Origin: Sphingobacterium pedocola
Lineage (GTDB): Bacteria > Bacteroidota > Bacteroidia > Sphingobacteriales > Sphingobacteriaceae
Length of the DNA stretch: 64,000 nucleotides
Direction of reading: 5' to 3'
NCBI RefSeq assembly: GCF_015209965.1
Contig: NZ_MU158693.1
Coordinates: 347,138-411,137, forward strand
Positions 47,114 to 55,065 of this stretch are shown in pieces. Each line of letters begins with the position of its first letter. Positions within the stretch are counted from its first letter, which is position 1. A model generated the notes under the pieces. It worked only from the letters and a program-made list of their open reading frames with translations, had not been told where the DNA came from and did no database searches. Both the position numbers and the translations under genes were made by a program.

Positions 47114-47356
47114 ATGAATACAAAACTTACATTGAATTTAGAAAAGAATATCATCGAAAGTGCGAAAGATTATGCTAAGCATAATAAGACCAGCCTTTCA
47201 AAACTGATTGAGAATTACCTAAAATCGTTGACCGAAAAAGAAGAAAACACGACGGTAAGTCCGCTTGTTGAAAGTCTTACAGGAATCATCCCTCAAGAGC
47301 CGGAGAAAAAATACAAAAAGGAATACGCCGAATATTTAAACAAAATTAGAAAATAA
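47114..47356 (+). CDS. DUF6364-type antitoxin
   Basis: 80 residues, MNTKLTLNLEKNIIESAKDY then AKHNKTSLSKLIENYLKSL, a ribbon-helix-helix-like N-terminus followed by a charged tail (EPEKKYKKEYAEYLNKIRK). Such proteins normally precede a PIN-domain toxin gene. Here only the toxin's last 28 codons remain downstream, so the module is an orphan antitoxin. A GGAAAA ribosome site lies 8 bp before the ATG. It sits between array segments A and B. Confidence 0.8.
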   Translation: MNTKLTLNLEKNIIESAKDYAKHNKTSLSKLIENYLKSLTEKEENTTVSPLVESLTGIIPQEPEKKYKKEYAEYLNKIRK

Positions 47357-47357
47357 C

Positions 47358-47444
47358 TTAGCCATCATTATTACCCGCAATAAAAAAGATTTCAAAAACA
47401 ATATTCTTCCGGTAATGACCGCCAAAGAATACCTAAGTAGATAA
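47358..47444 (+). pseudogene. Remnant of a PIN-domain (VapC-like) toxin, C-terminal end only
   Basis: The frame TTA...TAA reads LAIIITRNKKDFKNNILPVM then TAKEYLSR and a stop, the typical C-terminal block of PIN toxins (TRNxKDF...PVxTxxEYL). The N-terminal 100 or so residues with the catalytic acids are missing; the deletion joins it 1 bp after the antitoxin stop. It ends exactly where array segment B begins, so the deletion and the array boundary may be related. Confidence 0.75.
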
Positions 47445-48026
47445 TATTACCTTTCAAAAGTAGGAGGGGCACACCTTTCAAATTAGGATGAGTAACACCC
47501 TTGCTAACACACTACTTACTCTCGTGTCCGTTGTGTATACCTTTCAAATTGTGTTCTTCGGCACCAAGCATCTTCATTGTCATCGTTGAGCGTATCGAAA
47601 CATCTCACAATATACAGACACCATAGCGTTCAGATACTTATTCATCAGTGCTTGTCTCTAAGGTACTCATGAGCTCGCTATGCTCGGTTCGGCAGGCCTC
47701 AGTATGACAAGAAAAACAGTATATGCAGGTTACTAAACTTAACTAGCTCCTTTCAAATTGTAGTGAGTAGCAACTTCTCTCTGTTTCTCGTCTGGTAAAT
47801 GGGAGTTGTATACCTTTCAAATTGTAGTGAGTAACATCATTGGAAGGTAGCCTTTTCTCTTCATCAGGGTTGTGCGTACCTTTCAAGTTGCAGGGAGGAA
47901 CACCTTAAAAGAAGTTTACGGGAAAACCGTGGGATTGTGCACACCTTTCAAATTGCAGGAAGTAAGAACATTTCCAAATCTTCAAATCTGATACACATAC
48001 CTTTCAAAACCTCCCCCCTTAACACC
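47443..48026 (-). CRISPR. CRISPR-like array segment B (8 repeats)
   Basis: A repeat fragment at 47443 runs straight into a full repeat at 47464; others start at 47530, 47739, 47803, 47869, 47934 and 47990. Unique spacers of 30, 28-30, 30 and 29 bp separate the ordinary ones, and a 20-bp interval precedes the last. Between 47530 and 47739 a dispersed palindromic repeat (about 175 bp, with CTTCATTGTCATC and AGTATGACAAGAAAAACAG) has been inserted and has replaced the end of one repeat and a spacer. The final unit keeps only the start and the ACACC end. Confidence 0.85.
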
Positions 48027-48028
48027 TA

Positions 48029-48086
48029 AAAAAAGTATTTAGCGAGTGGCCTATCGCCCTCACCCTACGGCGTCACAAGAAGCCTC
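48029..48086 (-). repeat. 58-bp conserved element, copy 2 (array head)
   Basis: Same sequence as the copy at 49750. It abuts the last degenerate repeat of segment B and is followed on the plus side by AT-rich DNA leading to the RelE/ParE-type toxin-antitoxin genes. The flanks of the three copies differ beyond this core, so the 58 bp are specifically conserved. Confidence 0.75.
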
Positions 48087-48169
48087 TTAATAATAAAACA
48101 TAATTATTTTCAGTACAATAGCAACCCCTTTTTAACAACATATATCCCAAAATGTCAAAAAGTATTTTG

Positions 48170-48177
48170 TAAATTTG
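48170..48177 (+). promoter_or_regulatory. -7 box of the toxin-antitoxin operon
   Basis: TAAATTTG fits TAnnTTTG exactly and lies 21 bp before the ATG at 48199. This argues for the ATG rather than the in-frame TTG at 48175. No clear -33 TTTG is visible. Confidence 0.4.
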
Positions 48178-48198
48178 AATAACAAAATAGATGTTGTT

Positions 48199-48438
48199 AT
48201 GGATATTCAAACGAGGAAAATCGAATTTGTACAAAAATTTTTAAAGCTTCAAAATGAAGAATTACTGACTCGCTTGGAAAAGCTATTGCGTTCCGATCAA
48301 TCAAAAAATGACAAAAATATTGAAGCGATGACAGCGACTGAATTTAATCAAAGGATTGATAAATCGTTAGAAGATTCAAAAAATGAGCGACTCACAAATT
48401 CAGATGATTTAATTGCGGAAATAAAAAAATGGGGTTAA
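48199..48438 (+). CDS. Antitoxin of RelE/ParE-type module
   Basis: 79 residues, MDIQTRKIEFVQKFLKLQNE then ELLTRLEKLLRSD, with MTATEFNQRIDKSLEDSKNE and a C-terminal SDDLIAEIKKWG. The pattern of a helical N-terminus and a disordered toxin-neutralising tail is that of Bacteroidota antitoxins next to RelE/ParE toxins. It overlaps the toxin start by 10 bp. Confidence 0.8.
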   Translation: MDIQTRKIEFVQKFLKLQNEELLTRLEKLLRSDQSKNDKNIEAMTATEFNQRIDKSLEDSKNERLTNSDDLIAEIKKWG

Positions 48439-48767
48439 AGGTATACTGGACCGATTCTGCCAAAAACGAGTTGAAAAACATTTTTAACTATCACAAGGAA
48501 AAAGTTAGTCTAAAAATCGCTCGACAGATAACTACTCAAATTGCCGAAAGTGCTAAGAACTTAAGTAATTTCCCAGAAATTGGAGTCCACGAAGAACTTC
48601 TACAAGAAAGACCGCAGAACTTCAGATATATCGTTAGTACAAATTACAAAATCATTTATTGGATAAACGACAAAAAAACAGCGTTGAAATTGTCGATGTA
48701 TTTGATGCCCGACAAAATCCAATTAAAATTAAGCGAACTAAATAAAAAAACTTTCAAATTGGGATGA
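48429..48767 (+). CDS. RelE/ParE-family toxin
   Basis: 112 residues. VYWTDSAKNELKNIFNYHKE, ARQITTQIAESAKNLSNFPE and FRYIVSTNYKIIYWINDKKT are the strands and helices of the RelE/ParE fold. The last residues (KKTFKLG and the stop) are encoded by a CRISPR-like repeat of segment C, that is, the coding sequence runs into the array and takes its stop codon there. Either the original C-terminus was lost or the array joined at the gene end. It probably acts as an mRNA interferase or gyrase poison. Confidence 0.85.
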   Translation: MGLKVYWTDSAKNELKNIFNYHKEKVSLKIARQITTQIAESAKNLSNFPEIGVHEELLQERPQNFRYIVSTNYKIIYWINDKKTALKLSMYLMPDKIQLKLSELNKKTFKLG

Positions 48768-49449
48768 GTAGCACCTATCACATTCTAAATAGGTAAACGT
48801 CATGAGGTTGCACATACCTTTCAAATTGTAGTGAGTAGCACCGTCGTAGCGATAATACTCCTATCAAATCCTGTTGTGTATGCCTTTCAAAGTGCAGTAA
48901 GCAAATTCGAAAATTTGCCTCTTCGCAGATCTGCAATAGACTACCTTTCAAATTGTAGTGAGTAACATCAAAGATTAGCTCGGGAGATGATCTAAAGTCG
49001 TTGTATATACTTTTCAAATTATGTTCTTCGACGCCAAGTATCTTCGTTGTCATGCTGAATGCAATGAAGCATCTCAAAGTATGCTGGCAGCATAGCGTTC
49101 AGATCTTTCACTACGTTCAAGATGACAAGAAAAACAGTTTGTAAAATTATTAAACCTGACTAGCGCCTTTCAAATTTGCAGGGTGTAACACCAAATTACT
49201 CGGGGGCTGAAATAAGTTGTGTATACCTTTAAAATTGGGATGAGTAGCATCAACGCTGTGTTTTAATTTATCGCTATCAACGTTGTGTATACCTTTCCAA
49301 TTAGGGTGAGTAACACCGAACGCGTTTGAAGCTGTTTCATATCAGGTGTTGTGTATACCTTTCAAATTAGGATGAGCAACACCGCTATTTAATTAACTAT
49401 TCAAAGATAACAAGTTGTGTATACCTTTCAAATTGTATTCTTCAACTCA
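48740..49449 (-). CRISPR. CRISPR-like array segment C (10 repeats)
   Basis: Repeats start at 48740, 48807, 48873, 48934, 49000, 49157, 49216, 49282, 49348 and 49414. Unique spacers are 31, 30, 30, 23, 30, 30 and 30 bp; the intervals after 48873 and 49000 carry dispersed palindromic elements. The units at 49216-49414 are the best conserved (GTTGTGTATACCTTTCAAAT), so this end is the youngest or the leader-proximal end, consistent with minus-strand transcription. The first repeat overlaps the toxin gene end. No cas1, cas2 or active effector is nearby. Confidence 0.88.
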
Positions 49450-49749
49450 AAGTATCTTCATTGTCATATTGAGCGTATCGTCTTACTAAGCAATCATCAT
49501 ACAATAAACCAACAAGAATGAATAATTTAGACTGCCGCGTCGTGCCTCCTCGCAGTGACGTGCAGTAACCGTCCATTGTGATAGTAACATCGACGTCATC
49601 GCGAACCTGAGGCACGAAGGTGTGGAGATCTTATGCTCTTAAAGGAAAGACTGCCGCATCGTACCTCCTCACAGTGACGACCCCTTGTACTACCAAAACC
49701 CTATCTCCTAACACCTAACCTCTATCCCCTCCCCCTTAACACCTAAAAT
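49450..49749. repeat. Dispersed palindromic repeats between array C and its head element
   Basis: TATCTTCATTGTCATATTGAG follows the last repeat. Then come two copies of a GACTGCCGCGTCGTGCCTCC-type sequence (49530-49560 and 49648-49680), which reappears in the opposite orientation at about 62285-62320. A CACCTAA-rich stretch (49700-49745) ends the block. No gene is seen. These are the kind of mobile or REP-like intergenic repeats common in this family. Confidence 0.6.
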
Positions 49750-49807
49750 AAAAAAGTATTTAGCGAGTGGCCTATCGCCCTCACCCTACGGCGTCACAAG
49801 AAGCCTC
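49750..49807 (-). repeat. 58-bp conserved element, copy 3 (array head)
   Basis: AAAAAAGTATTTAGCGAGTG on the plus strand, ending AAGAAGCCTC, identical to copy 2 in all 58 bp. It lies about 300 bp from the last repeat of segment C, the gap being filled with dispersed repeats. Beyond it (49808-50198) no convincing gene is seen; two tiny frames (40 aa from 49859, 21 hydrophobic aa from 50054) are not supported. Confidence 0.75.
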
Positions 49808-50198
49808 AATTAAATATTTCACTTTTTTATCAATACCAATACGTCAAAGAACATAGCGATGCATATAGAAGACTTTTCACAAAAGGCAAGTCTCTTCCAT
49901 GTCGTCTTTCGACAACACCGCATCTTGATTAAAATTTATGGTAAAGATCCTACGCGTTTTCGGTTTTCTTCAAGTTAATAATATCGTATTATTATGCTGT
50001 AGGATTCTGAGAATGTATTCAATACTGGCCAGTCTTAAACTGGGGATTTGATAATGTTTTTATATATGCTTTTTCTCATATGGGCACTAATTTGGTTGTC
50101 TTATTATAATCAAAGATAATAGAAAGTTTTTACAAACACAAATAATTATCAAAATTCACTTGTATTTTTATTGCGCAAATTTTCACTCAATTTGTTAT

Positions 50199-50681
50199 GT
50201 GTCTAATATTAATAAACATATCCTAAATCAAATCGGTATACAACTACGTGCCAGAAGGGAAGAACTTCATTATTCCCAAAAGGATGTAGCCAACATGACC
50301 GGTCTCACAGTGAACACCATATCAGCCATTGAAAAAGGCGGAGGTTCAACACTGTACAATTTCCTTTTACTATGTCGTTCGCTACATATACAACCTAAAG
50401 AGTTTTTTCAAGAAGACATTGATTTAACACCACTGTATAATATACCCCCCGATTCAAAAAGACGGATAGAAATCACCCAGAAACTTGATAATCTGGTTTA
50501 TCACTCCGATTTTTTTACCAGTCCAAAGCGCGTCGCCGATGTGATCAAAGAATTAGACACCGAAAAAAGCGACAGCAACAAATTCTCCGTTTATCTGACC
50601 GGCTATTGTAAAGAAGGCGAACTGGAATATATCAAAGAGGGCAACATCAAAAAGTATATTAAAAAGAAAAATGGGGGCTAG
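50199..50681 (+). CDS. XRE-family transcriptional regulator
   Basis: 160 residues from the GTG at 50199 (SNINKHILNQIGIQLRARRE); a TTG at 50160 would add 13 residues. The Cro/C1 HTH is in YSQKDVANMTGLTVNTISAI followed by EKGGGSTLYNFLLLC. The C-terminal 90 residues (KRRIEITQKLDNLVYHSDFF, NKFSVYLTGYCKEGELEYIK) are not recognised. It overlaps the convergent transglutaminase gene by 23 bp. It could regulate that gene or a toxin system of the kind common with such HTH proteins. Confidence 0.8.
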   Translation: MSNINKHILNQIGIQLRARREELHYSQKDVANMTGLTVNTISAIEKGGGSTLYNFLLLCRSLHIQPKEFFQEDIDLTPLYNIPPDSKRRIEITQKLDNLVYHSDFFTSPKRVADVIKELDTEKSDSNKFSVYLTGYCKEGELEYIKEGNIKKYIKKKNGG

Positions 50682-51462
50682 AGCTTACCTCCTCTACACT
50701 GATCTGCATATTATTAAGCGTCACTGCACCGAAGTGTGTGGCAAAGGCAACATCCGCTGCATCCCGCCCGTAGGCCACTAGAATGCGGCCGCCTTTCGGT
50801 TCGTGTTGTGTAGCATCGAAGCAATACCAGCGCCCACCGATATAGGCCTCAAACCAAGCATGAAGGTCCATTGGATCCAACTCATACAGGTAGCCCGTAG
50901 CCATCCGTGCCGGAATATCCAATGCCCGGCACAGGGAAATACCGATATGCGCGAAATCACGGCATACACCTTTCTTGGTTTCTAATACATCGCATGCAGA
51001 TGAACTGCTGTTGGTAGTGCCATATTCGTATTGGATGTGTGTATGTATCCATTGACGGATCGCTTCCACTTGTTCATAGCCAGTGTTGCAGCCTCTGGTT
51101 ATTTCCGCGCTTACTTCGCCCAGTTTGTCAGACTCGCAGTACCGGCTCGGCAAGAGAAAGTGCAACATACCGTCCGGCAGGTCTGTGATTGGTGTCCATG
51201 CAGCTCCGTAATCCACATCGATCACGTCGGCACAGTCGGCAACCACCGTGCTTCGTAGTTGGAATTGTCCGGCGGGCAGCACCAACCGTTGACACAAATT
51301 ACCGTAAGTGTCGGCAAACTCAGTCATGGTCACATAGGGCGACACCTGCAACTCGTCGCGCATCACGAACTGCCCGATCCCACTCTTCGGCCGCAGCATG
51401 AATATCGTTGGCACGGGAAACTCGCAGGTAAAATTCAGAAAACAAGACGCTTGTATTAGCAT
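50659..51462 (-). CDS. Transglutaminase-like domain protein
   Basis: About 267 residues from MLIQASCFLNFTCEFPVPTI. The N-terminal half is a beta domain (LRPKSGIGQFVMRDELQVSP) and the C-terminal half the transglutaminase core: Cys in KKGVCRDFAHIGISL, His in MDLHAWFEAYIGGRW and Asp in CFDATQHEPKGG. No signal peptide, so probably cytosolic. Family members are peptidases or ligation enzymes, often next to circularly permuted ATP-grasp genes, which are absent here. Its Ala/Gly-rich, higher-GC sequence differs a little from neighbours. Confidence 0.88.
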   Translation of the reverse strand: MLIQASCFLNFTCEFPVPTIFMLRPKSGIGQFVMRDELQVSPYVTMTEFADTYGNLCQRLVLPAGQFQLRSTVVADCADVIDVDYGAAWTPITDLPDGMLHFLLPSRYCESDKLGEVSAEITRGCNTGYEQVEAIRQWIHTHIQYEYGTTNSSSSACDVLETKKGVCRDFAHIGISLCRALDIPARMATGYLYELDPMDLHAWFEAYIGGRWYCFDATQHEPKGGRILVAYGRDAADVAFATHFGAVTLNNMQISVEEVSSSPHFSF

Positions 51463-51596
51463 AGCGTAAATATACATAAAGCGCAGAGGACAAGGAGAAG
51501 AAATAACCTGAATATTTAAACCAACTCCTTACGAATCTTCACATTAAAATTGGCAGTTAATATTTTAATTGCTAACTTTAAATTAAAGAACTACCC

Positions 51597-51803
51597 ATGC
51601 GAACCTTTTGGATATACTTTTCTATTTTCTTTATTATGTGCATAATGACGCAGTTATTCCTTTACTTTTCTGCACCGGAGAGGTATAATTTCGACTTCGT
51701 TCATGGCGCCAGTTACCTCGGCATCATATTCATATCTGCTTTACTAACGTCATATATTTTACGAAAACGTAAATATTCCTTAAAAGAAAAAGCCAACTTA
51801 TAG
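51597..51803 (+). CDS. Small two-helix membrane protein, unknown function
   Basis: 68 residues. Two hydrophobic helices (FWIYFSIFFIMCIMTQLFLY and ASYLGIIFISALLTSYILRK) joined by a short loop, and a basic C-terminus. The frame is plausible because the Met follows an AGAACT site and a T-rich hairpin-like block follows the stop. It is not recognised. It could be spurious. Confidence 0.5.
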   Translation: MRTFWIYFSIFFIMCIMTQLFLYFSAPERYNFDFVHGASYLGIIFISALLTSYILRKRKYSLKEKANL

Positions 51804-51840
51804 TCGGCTTCTTCTTTATAATTACTATCGCTGGATACTC

Positions 51841-52476
51841 TTATTTATTCGGCTGCGGCGTTGTACGCAAGTAAGGTTTTATCTCCGTAAATCCTTTTGG
51901 GAATTTTGCTGGAATATCTTCCGTTTTAATAGCCGGCACCACGATGACATCTTGCCCGTCGGTCCAGTCTGCCGGTGTAGCAACAGAATATTCATCAGTT
52001 AATTGTAATGAATCAATCACACGCAAAATCTCATTAAAGTTACGGCCTGTAGATGCAGGATACGTCAGCGTCAATTTAACTTTGCGATCCGGACCGATTA
52101 CAAATACAGAACGAACGGTAGCTGTTGCCGAAGCGTTGGGATGAATCATATCATACAATTCTGCCACTGTACGATCCTTATCAGCAATGATCGGAAAATC
52201 TACGTTAGTGTTTTGCGTCTCATTAATATCCTTTATCCAACCGAAATGATCCTCTATGGCATCTACACTTAAAGCTAATACTTTGACATTACGCTTTTCA
52301 AATTCGTCCTTCAGTTGTGCGGTACGCCCCAACTCTGTAGTACATACTGGCGTATAATCCGAAGGATGCGAGTAAAGCACTACCCAACTTCCTTCTGTGT
52401 ACTCATAAAAATCTATATCTCCAATTGTTGTTTGTGCCTGGAAATTTGGCGCTTGGTCTCCTAATCTTAAACTCAT
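51841..52476 (-). CDS. 1-Cys peroxiredoxin (Prx6 type)
   Basis: 211 residues. The peroxidatic Cys is in SHPSDYTPVCTTELG (PxxxT/SxxC). VLALSVDAIEDHFGWIKDIN, the long C-terminal dimerisation region and DGQDVIVVPAIKTEDIPAKF are typical of Prx6/AhpC-TSA 1-Cys enzymes with no resolving Cys in the usual place. It reduces peroxides in the cytosol. Monocistronic, with AT-rich flanks. Confidence 0.95.
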   Translation of the reverse strand: MSLRLGDQAPNFQAQTTIGDIDFYEYTEGSWVVLYSHPSDYTPVCTTELGRTAQLKDEFEKRNVKVLALSVDAIEDHFGWIKDINETQNTNVDFPIIADKDRTVAELYDMIHPNASATATVRSVFVIGPDRKVKLTLTYPASTGRNFNEILRVIDSLQLTDEYSVATPADWTDGQDVIVVPAIKTEDIPAKFPKGFTEIKPYLRTTPQPNK

Positions 52477-53322
52477 TTTATATACGTATTAAAATCAATA
52501 ATCTATTTTACTCTACTAAGGTAGTAGATTTAATTAAACACCCAAAATATATTTCGTCATAACTTTATCATTTCTATAACAACGGGGATTGTGATTAAGT
52601 TTATTTTTTGGTGTTAAAGGCTTTTTGTGTTAAAACTAAAAAGGTGTTAAAATAAAGAAGGTTTTTCTTAATCAATTTTATGCGCCTCTTTCGCCGGCGC
52701 AAGGCGACTTCTTTTTCCTAAAAAGAAGCAAAAATCGTCGCTGTACCGGCTCGACAAGATGGTTCACCATTCCTGCAATTGTCGACCCGCTAAGGCGACA
52801 TTTACCGTGCGTGTAGGGGTAGTGCGTTTGTTATATTACTTATTTACTTCAGCCGAAGTAAATAAGTAATATCCGAGCCAATGTTACGCTACAGACCTAG
52901 GTCGTCCTTTTAAATTCATCTGAAATTATAGATTACGTAAAAAAATACACTTCCAATTGGATGTTGGTCTCCGTCTCATTTACAGCGGCGGAAAATAAAG
53001 AGAATGAAGATGGATTGTGAGGAGGGAGAGGCCTTGGGGTCATTTCCGAAGACCAACAAAAAGGGCTTCGGAATTTATCCCAGCCTGTGCATTCTCTGTG
53101 CAGGAAGGACGGTGCGATAAAGCCGCCTTAAATGGGAGAAACCCTTTGGTCCTTGGGGCTTCCAAGGACTAGGCCTCCGCGGCCAATGAGCGGAAGTAAA
53201 ATGGAATAAAGAAATTTGGATTAAGAAAACCCTTCCTTTAAATCACCCCCTCTAATTTACTCAATCAATAAATAAAAATTATTTTTAAAAAAAAACTATT
53301 ATGCAGGCATAGCATTTTTAAG
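52477..53322. other. Gene-free 850-bp stretch with a perfect hairpin
   Basis: Two parts can be seen. 52680-52740 (CGCCGGCGCAAGGCGACTTC and CTTTTTCCTAAAAAGAAGC) looks like a dispersed intergenic repeat. 52833-52872 is an 18-bp perfect inverted repeat (ATATTACTTATTTACTTC and its complement) with an AGCC loop. The rest (52880-53280) contains no open frame of interest and is mildly GC-skewed. No gene is supported here. Confidence 0.6.
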
Positions 53323-53330
53323 TATATTTG
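53323..53330 (+). promoter_or_regulatory. -7 box upstream of acyl-CoA dehydrogenase
   Basis: TATATTTG fits the TAnnTTTG box and lies 22 bp before the start of the acyl-CoA dehydrogenase gene. The -33 box is weak. Confidence 0.4.
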
Positions 53331-53352
53331 ATTACACCATACTAAACACGTT

Positions 53353-54492
53353 ATGTATTTCGAACTATCTGAAGAGCATAAAATGATTCGCGACGCTGCC
53401 CGTGAATTCGCACAAGAACTAAAAGCCGGCGCTATCCAACGGGATGAAGAGGCTAAATTTCCTTTTGAGTTCGTCAAAAAAATGGGCGAACTTGGTTTCA
53501 TGGGCATTATGATTCCCCAAGGATATGGCGGAGCTGGTCTTGATACGCTAGCCTATGTATTAGCACTGGAAGAAATTGCAAAAATTGACGCTTCTGCTGC
53601 CGTAATCATGTCTGCACACAACTCGCTAGTGCTATGGGGAATAAACGAATACGGAACCGAAGAACAAAAACAGAAATATCTAGTGCCGCTAGCAACGGGT
53701 GAAAAGCTTGGCGCTTTTGCCCTCTCGGAGCCCGAGGCCGGTTCGGATGCGTCTTCGCAACATACTACCGCTGAAGATAAAGGTGATCATTACCTATTGA
53801 ATGGGACGAAGAACTGGATCACAAACGGGGGTAATGCCGATATTTATTTAATCATTGCGCAAACAGATGTGGAGAAAGGGCATAAAGGAATCAATGTACT
53901 TATTGTAGAAAAAGGGTCTACCGGTTTTACGATCGGCCCAAAAGAAAATAAGTTAGGTATCCGCAGTTCTGATACGCATTCACTATTATTTTCAGACGTG
54001 AAAGTACCTAAAGAAAACCGGATTGGAGAAGATGGATTTGGATTTAGATTTGCGATGAAAACATTAGACGGCGGACGGATTGGGATCGCTGCGCAAGCAC
54101 TAGGAATAGCGGCAGGAGCGTATGATTTAGCTTTAGCATATTCCAAAACACGCAAGACTTTCGGAAAACCTATTTCAGATCACCAAGCAATCCAATTTAA
54201 ATTGGCCGATATGGAAGTTGAAATAGAAGCTGCCCGGCTATTGACATACAAAGCTGCCTGGGTTAAAGATCAAGGATTGCCTTACAGCAAAGAAGCGGCT
54301 ATGGCAAAACTACACACCTCGGAAGTAGCCATGAAACATACCATAGAAGCCGTGCAAATCCATGGAGGATATGGCTACGTAAAAGAATATCATGTAGAAC
54401 GCTTCATGCGGGATGCAAAAATAACGCAGATATATGAAGGTACTTCAGAAATACAACGATTAGTGATCGCACGCGAAATACTAAGAGCATAG
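53353..54492 (+). CDS. Acyl-CoA dehydrogenase
   Basis: 379 residues. N-terminal helices ([20 protein letters not shown]), the FAD/substrate beta domain with [20 protein letters not shown] and [19 protein letters not shown], and the C-terminal helices with [19 protein letters not shown], where the Glu of YEGTSE is the catalytic base of short/branched-chain dehydrogenases. It oxidises acyl-CoA to enoyl-CoA, passing electrons to ETF. Single gene; a hairpin of GTCAGGAGCTAGGTA type follows at 54531-54570. Confidence 0.96.
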   Translation: MYFELSEEHKMIRDAAREFAQELKAGAIQRDEEAKFPFEFVKKMGELGFMGIMIPQGYGGAGLDTLAYVLALEEIAKIDASAAVIMSAHNSLVLWGINEYGTEEQKQKYLVPLATGEKLGAFALSEPEAGSDASSQHTTAEDKGDHYLLNGTKNWITNGGNADIYLIIAQTDVEKGHKGINVLIVEKGSTGFTIGPKENKLGIRSSDTHSLLFSDVKVPKENRIGEDGFGFRFAMKTLDGGRIGIAAQALGIAAGAYDLALAYSKTRKTFGKPISDHQAIQFKLADMEVEIEAARLLTYKAAWVKDQGLPYSKEAAMAKLHTSEVAMKHTIEAVQIHGGYGYVKEYHVERFMRDAKITQIYEGTSEIQRLVIAREILRA

Positions 54493-54583
54493 TTTCTAGA
54501 CCTCTACCTGCCGGCAGACAGGCTTCCAAAGTCAGGAGCTAGGTAATACAGTTCATACCTAGCTTCTGACTGCTGTTCTCTAA

Positions 54584-54970
54584 TCACTTAAGATGCTTAT
54601 CAATCGTTGCCAAATGTTCAAAATCTTCAAAAGAAAAATTCCCGGTTTTAGCAGCTTGATACTCCAGTAATAACTTTGCCTTTTGGAGTAACTCCCTTTC
54701 CTTATTAATTAGTCCATCGTACAGGAACAATAAAGCTAGAGGACGAATTTGTTCGGGTTCTAAATTATCTGCAAACTGCTTTAATTCATCATCGCCCAAT
54801 TTTAACAGATCAGCACGCTCCCGTTTAAAAAAATCGCTATATCCTGTTTCAATGTCGACAAGAGCCTGTGACTCGTCAAAGTCTTCCCACTTCCCTACTA
54901 CTAATCTCAAGAACTTGCCCATTTCATTGATCCAATTCAGGATCGTGTCTTTTTCATACCGTATTCCCAT
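54584..54970 (-). CDS. Conserved hypothetical helical protein
   Basis: 128 residues, almost wholly helical and charged (MGIRYEKDTILNWINEMGKF, LKQFADNLEPEQIRPLALLF, INKERELLQKAKLLLEYQA). No signal peptide, membrane helix or catalytic motif. The family is not recognised by me. It lies 95 bp downstream of proA in the same direction and may be cotranscribed with proBA. Confidence 0.7.
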   Translation of the reverse strand: MGIRYEKDTILNWINEMGKFLRLVVGKWEDFDESQALVDIETGYSDFFKRERADLLKLGDDELKQFADNLEPEQIRPLALLFLYDGLINKERELLQKAKLLLEYQAAKTGNFSFEDFEHLATIDKHLK

Positions 54971-55065
54971 TCTTAAAAATCAAAAGTTAAAAATCTAATG
55001 CCTAATATCTCAAATCTAATATCTAACACATAATGTCTAACGCCTAACACCTTAGCATCTCCTCA

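Noticed and set aside
48778-49077. 99-aa minus-strand frame inside array C
   Set aside because: It is composed of repeats and spacers; its peptide has no recognisable features.
46531-49449. Array as a simple satellite or tandem repeat
   Set aside because: The 36-bp repeats recur at regular 66-bp spacing but the 29-30-bp intervals between them differ from one another; a satellite would repeat the whole unit.
46531-49449. Spacer matches to promoters within this window
   Set aside because: Comparison by eye of the spacers with regions upstream of susC, agaS, the beta-galactosidase and other genes showed no convincing match; the check was not exhaustive.
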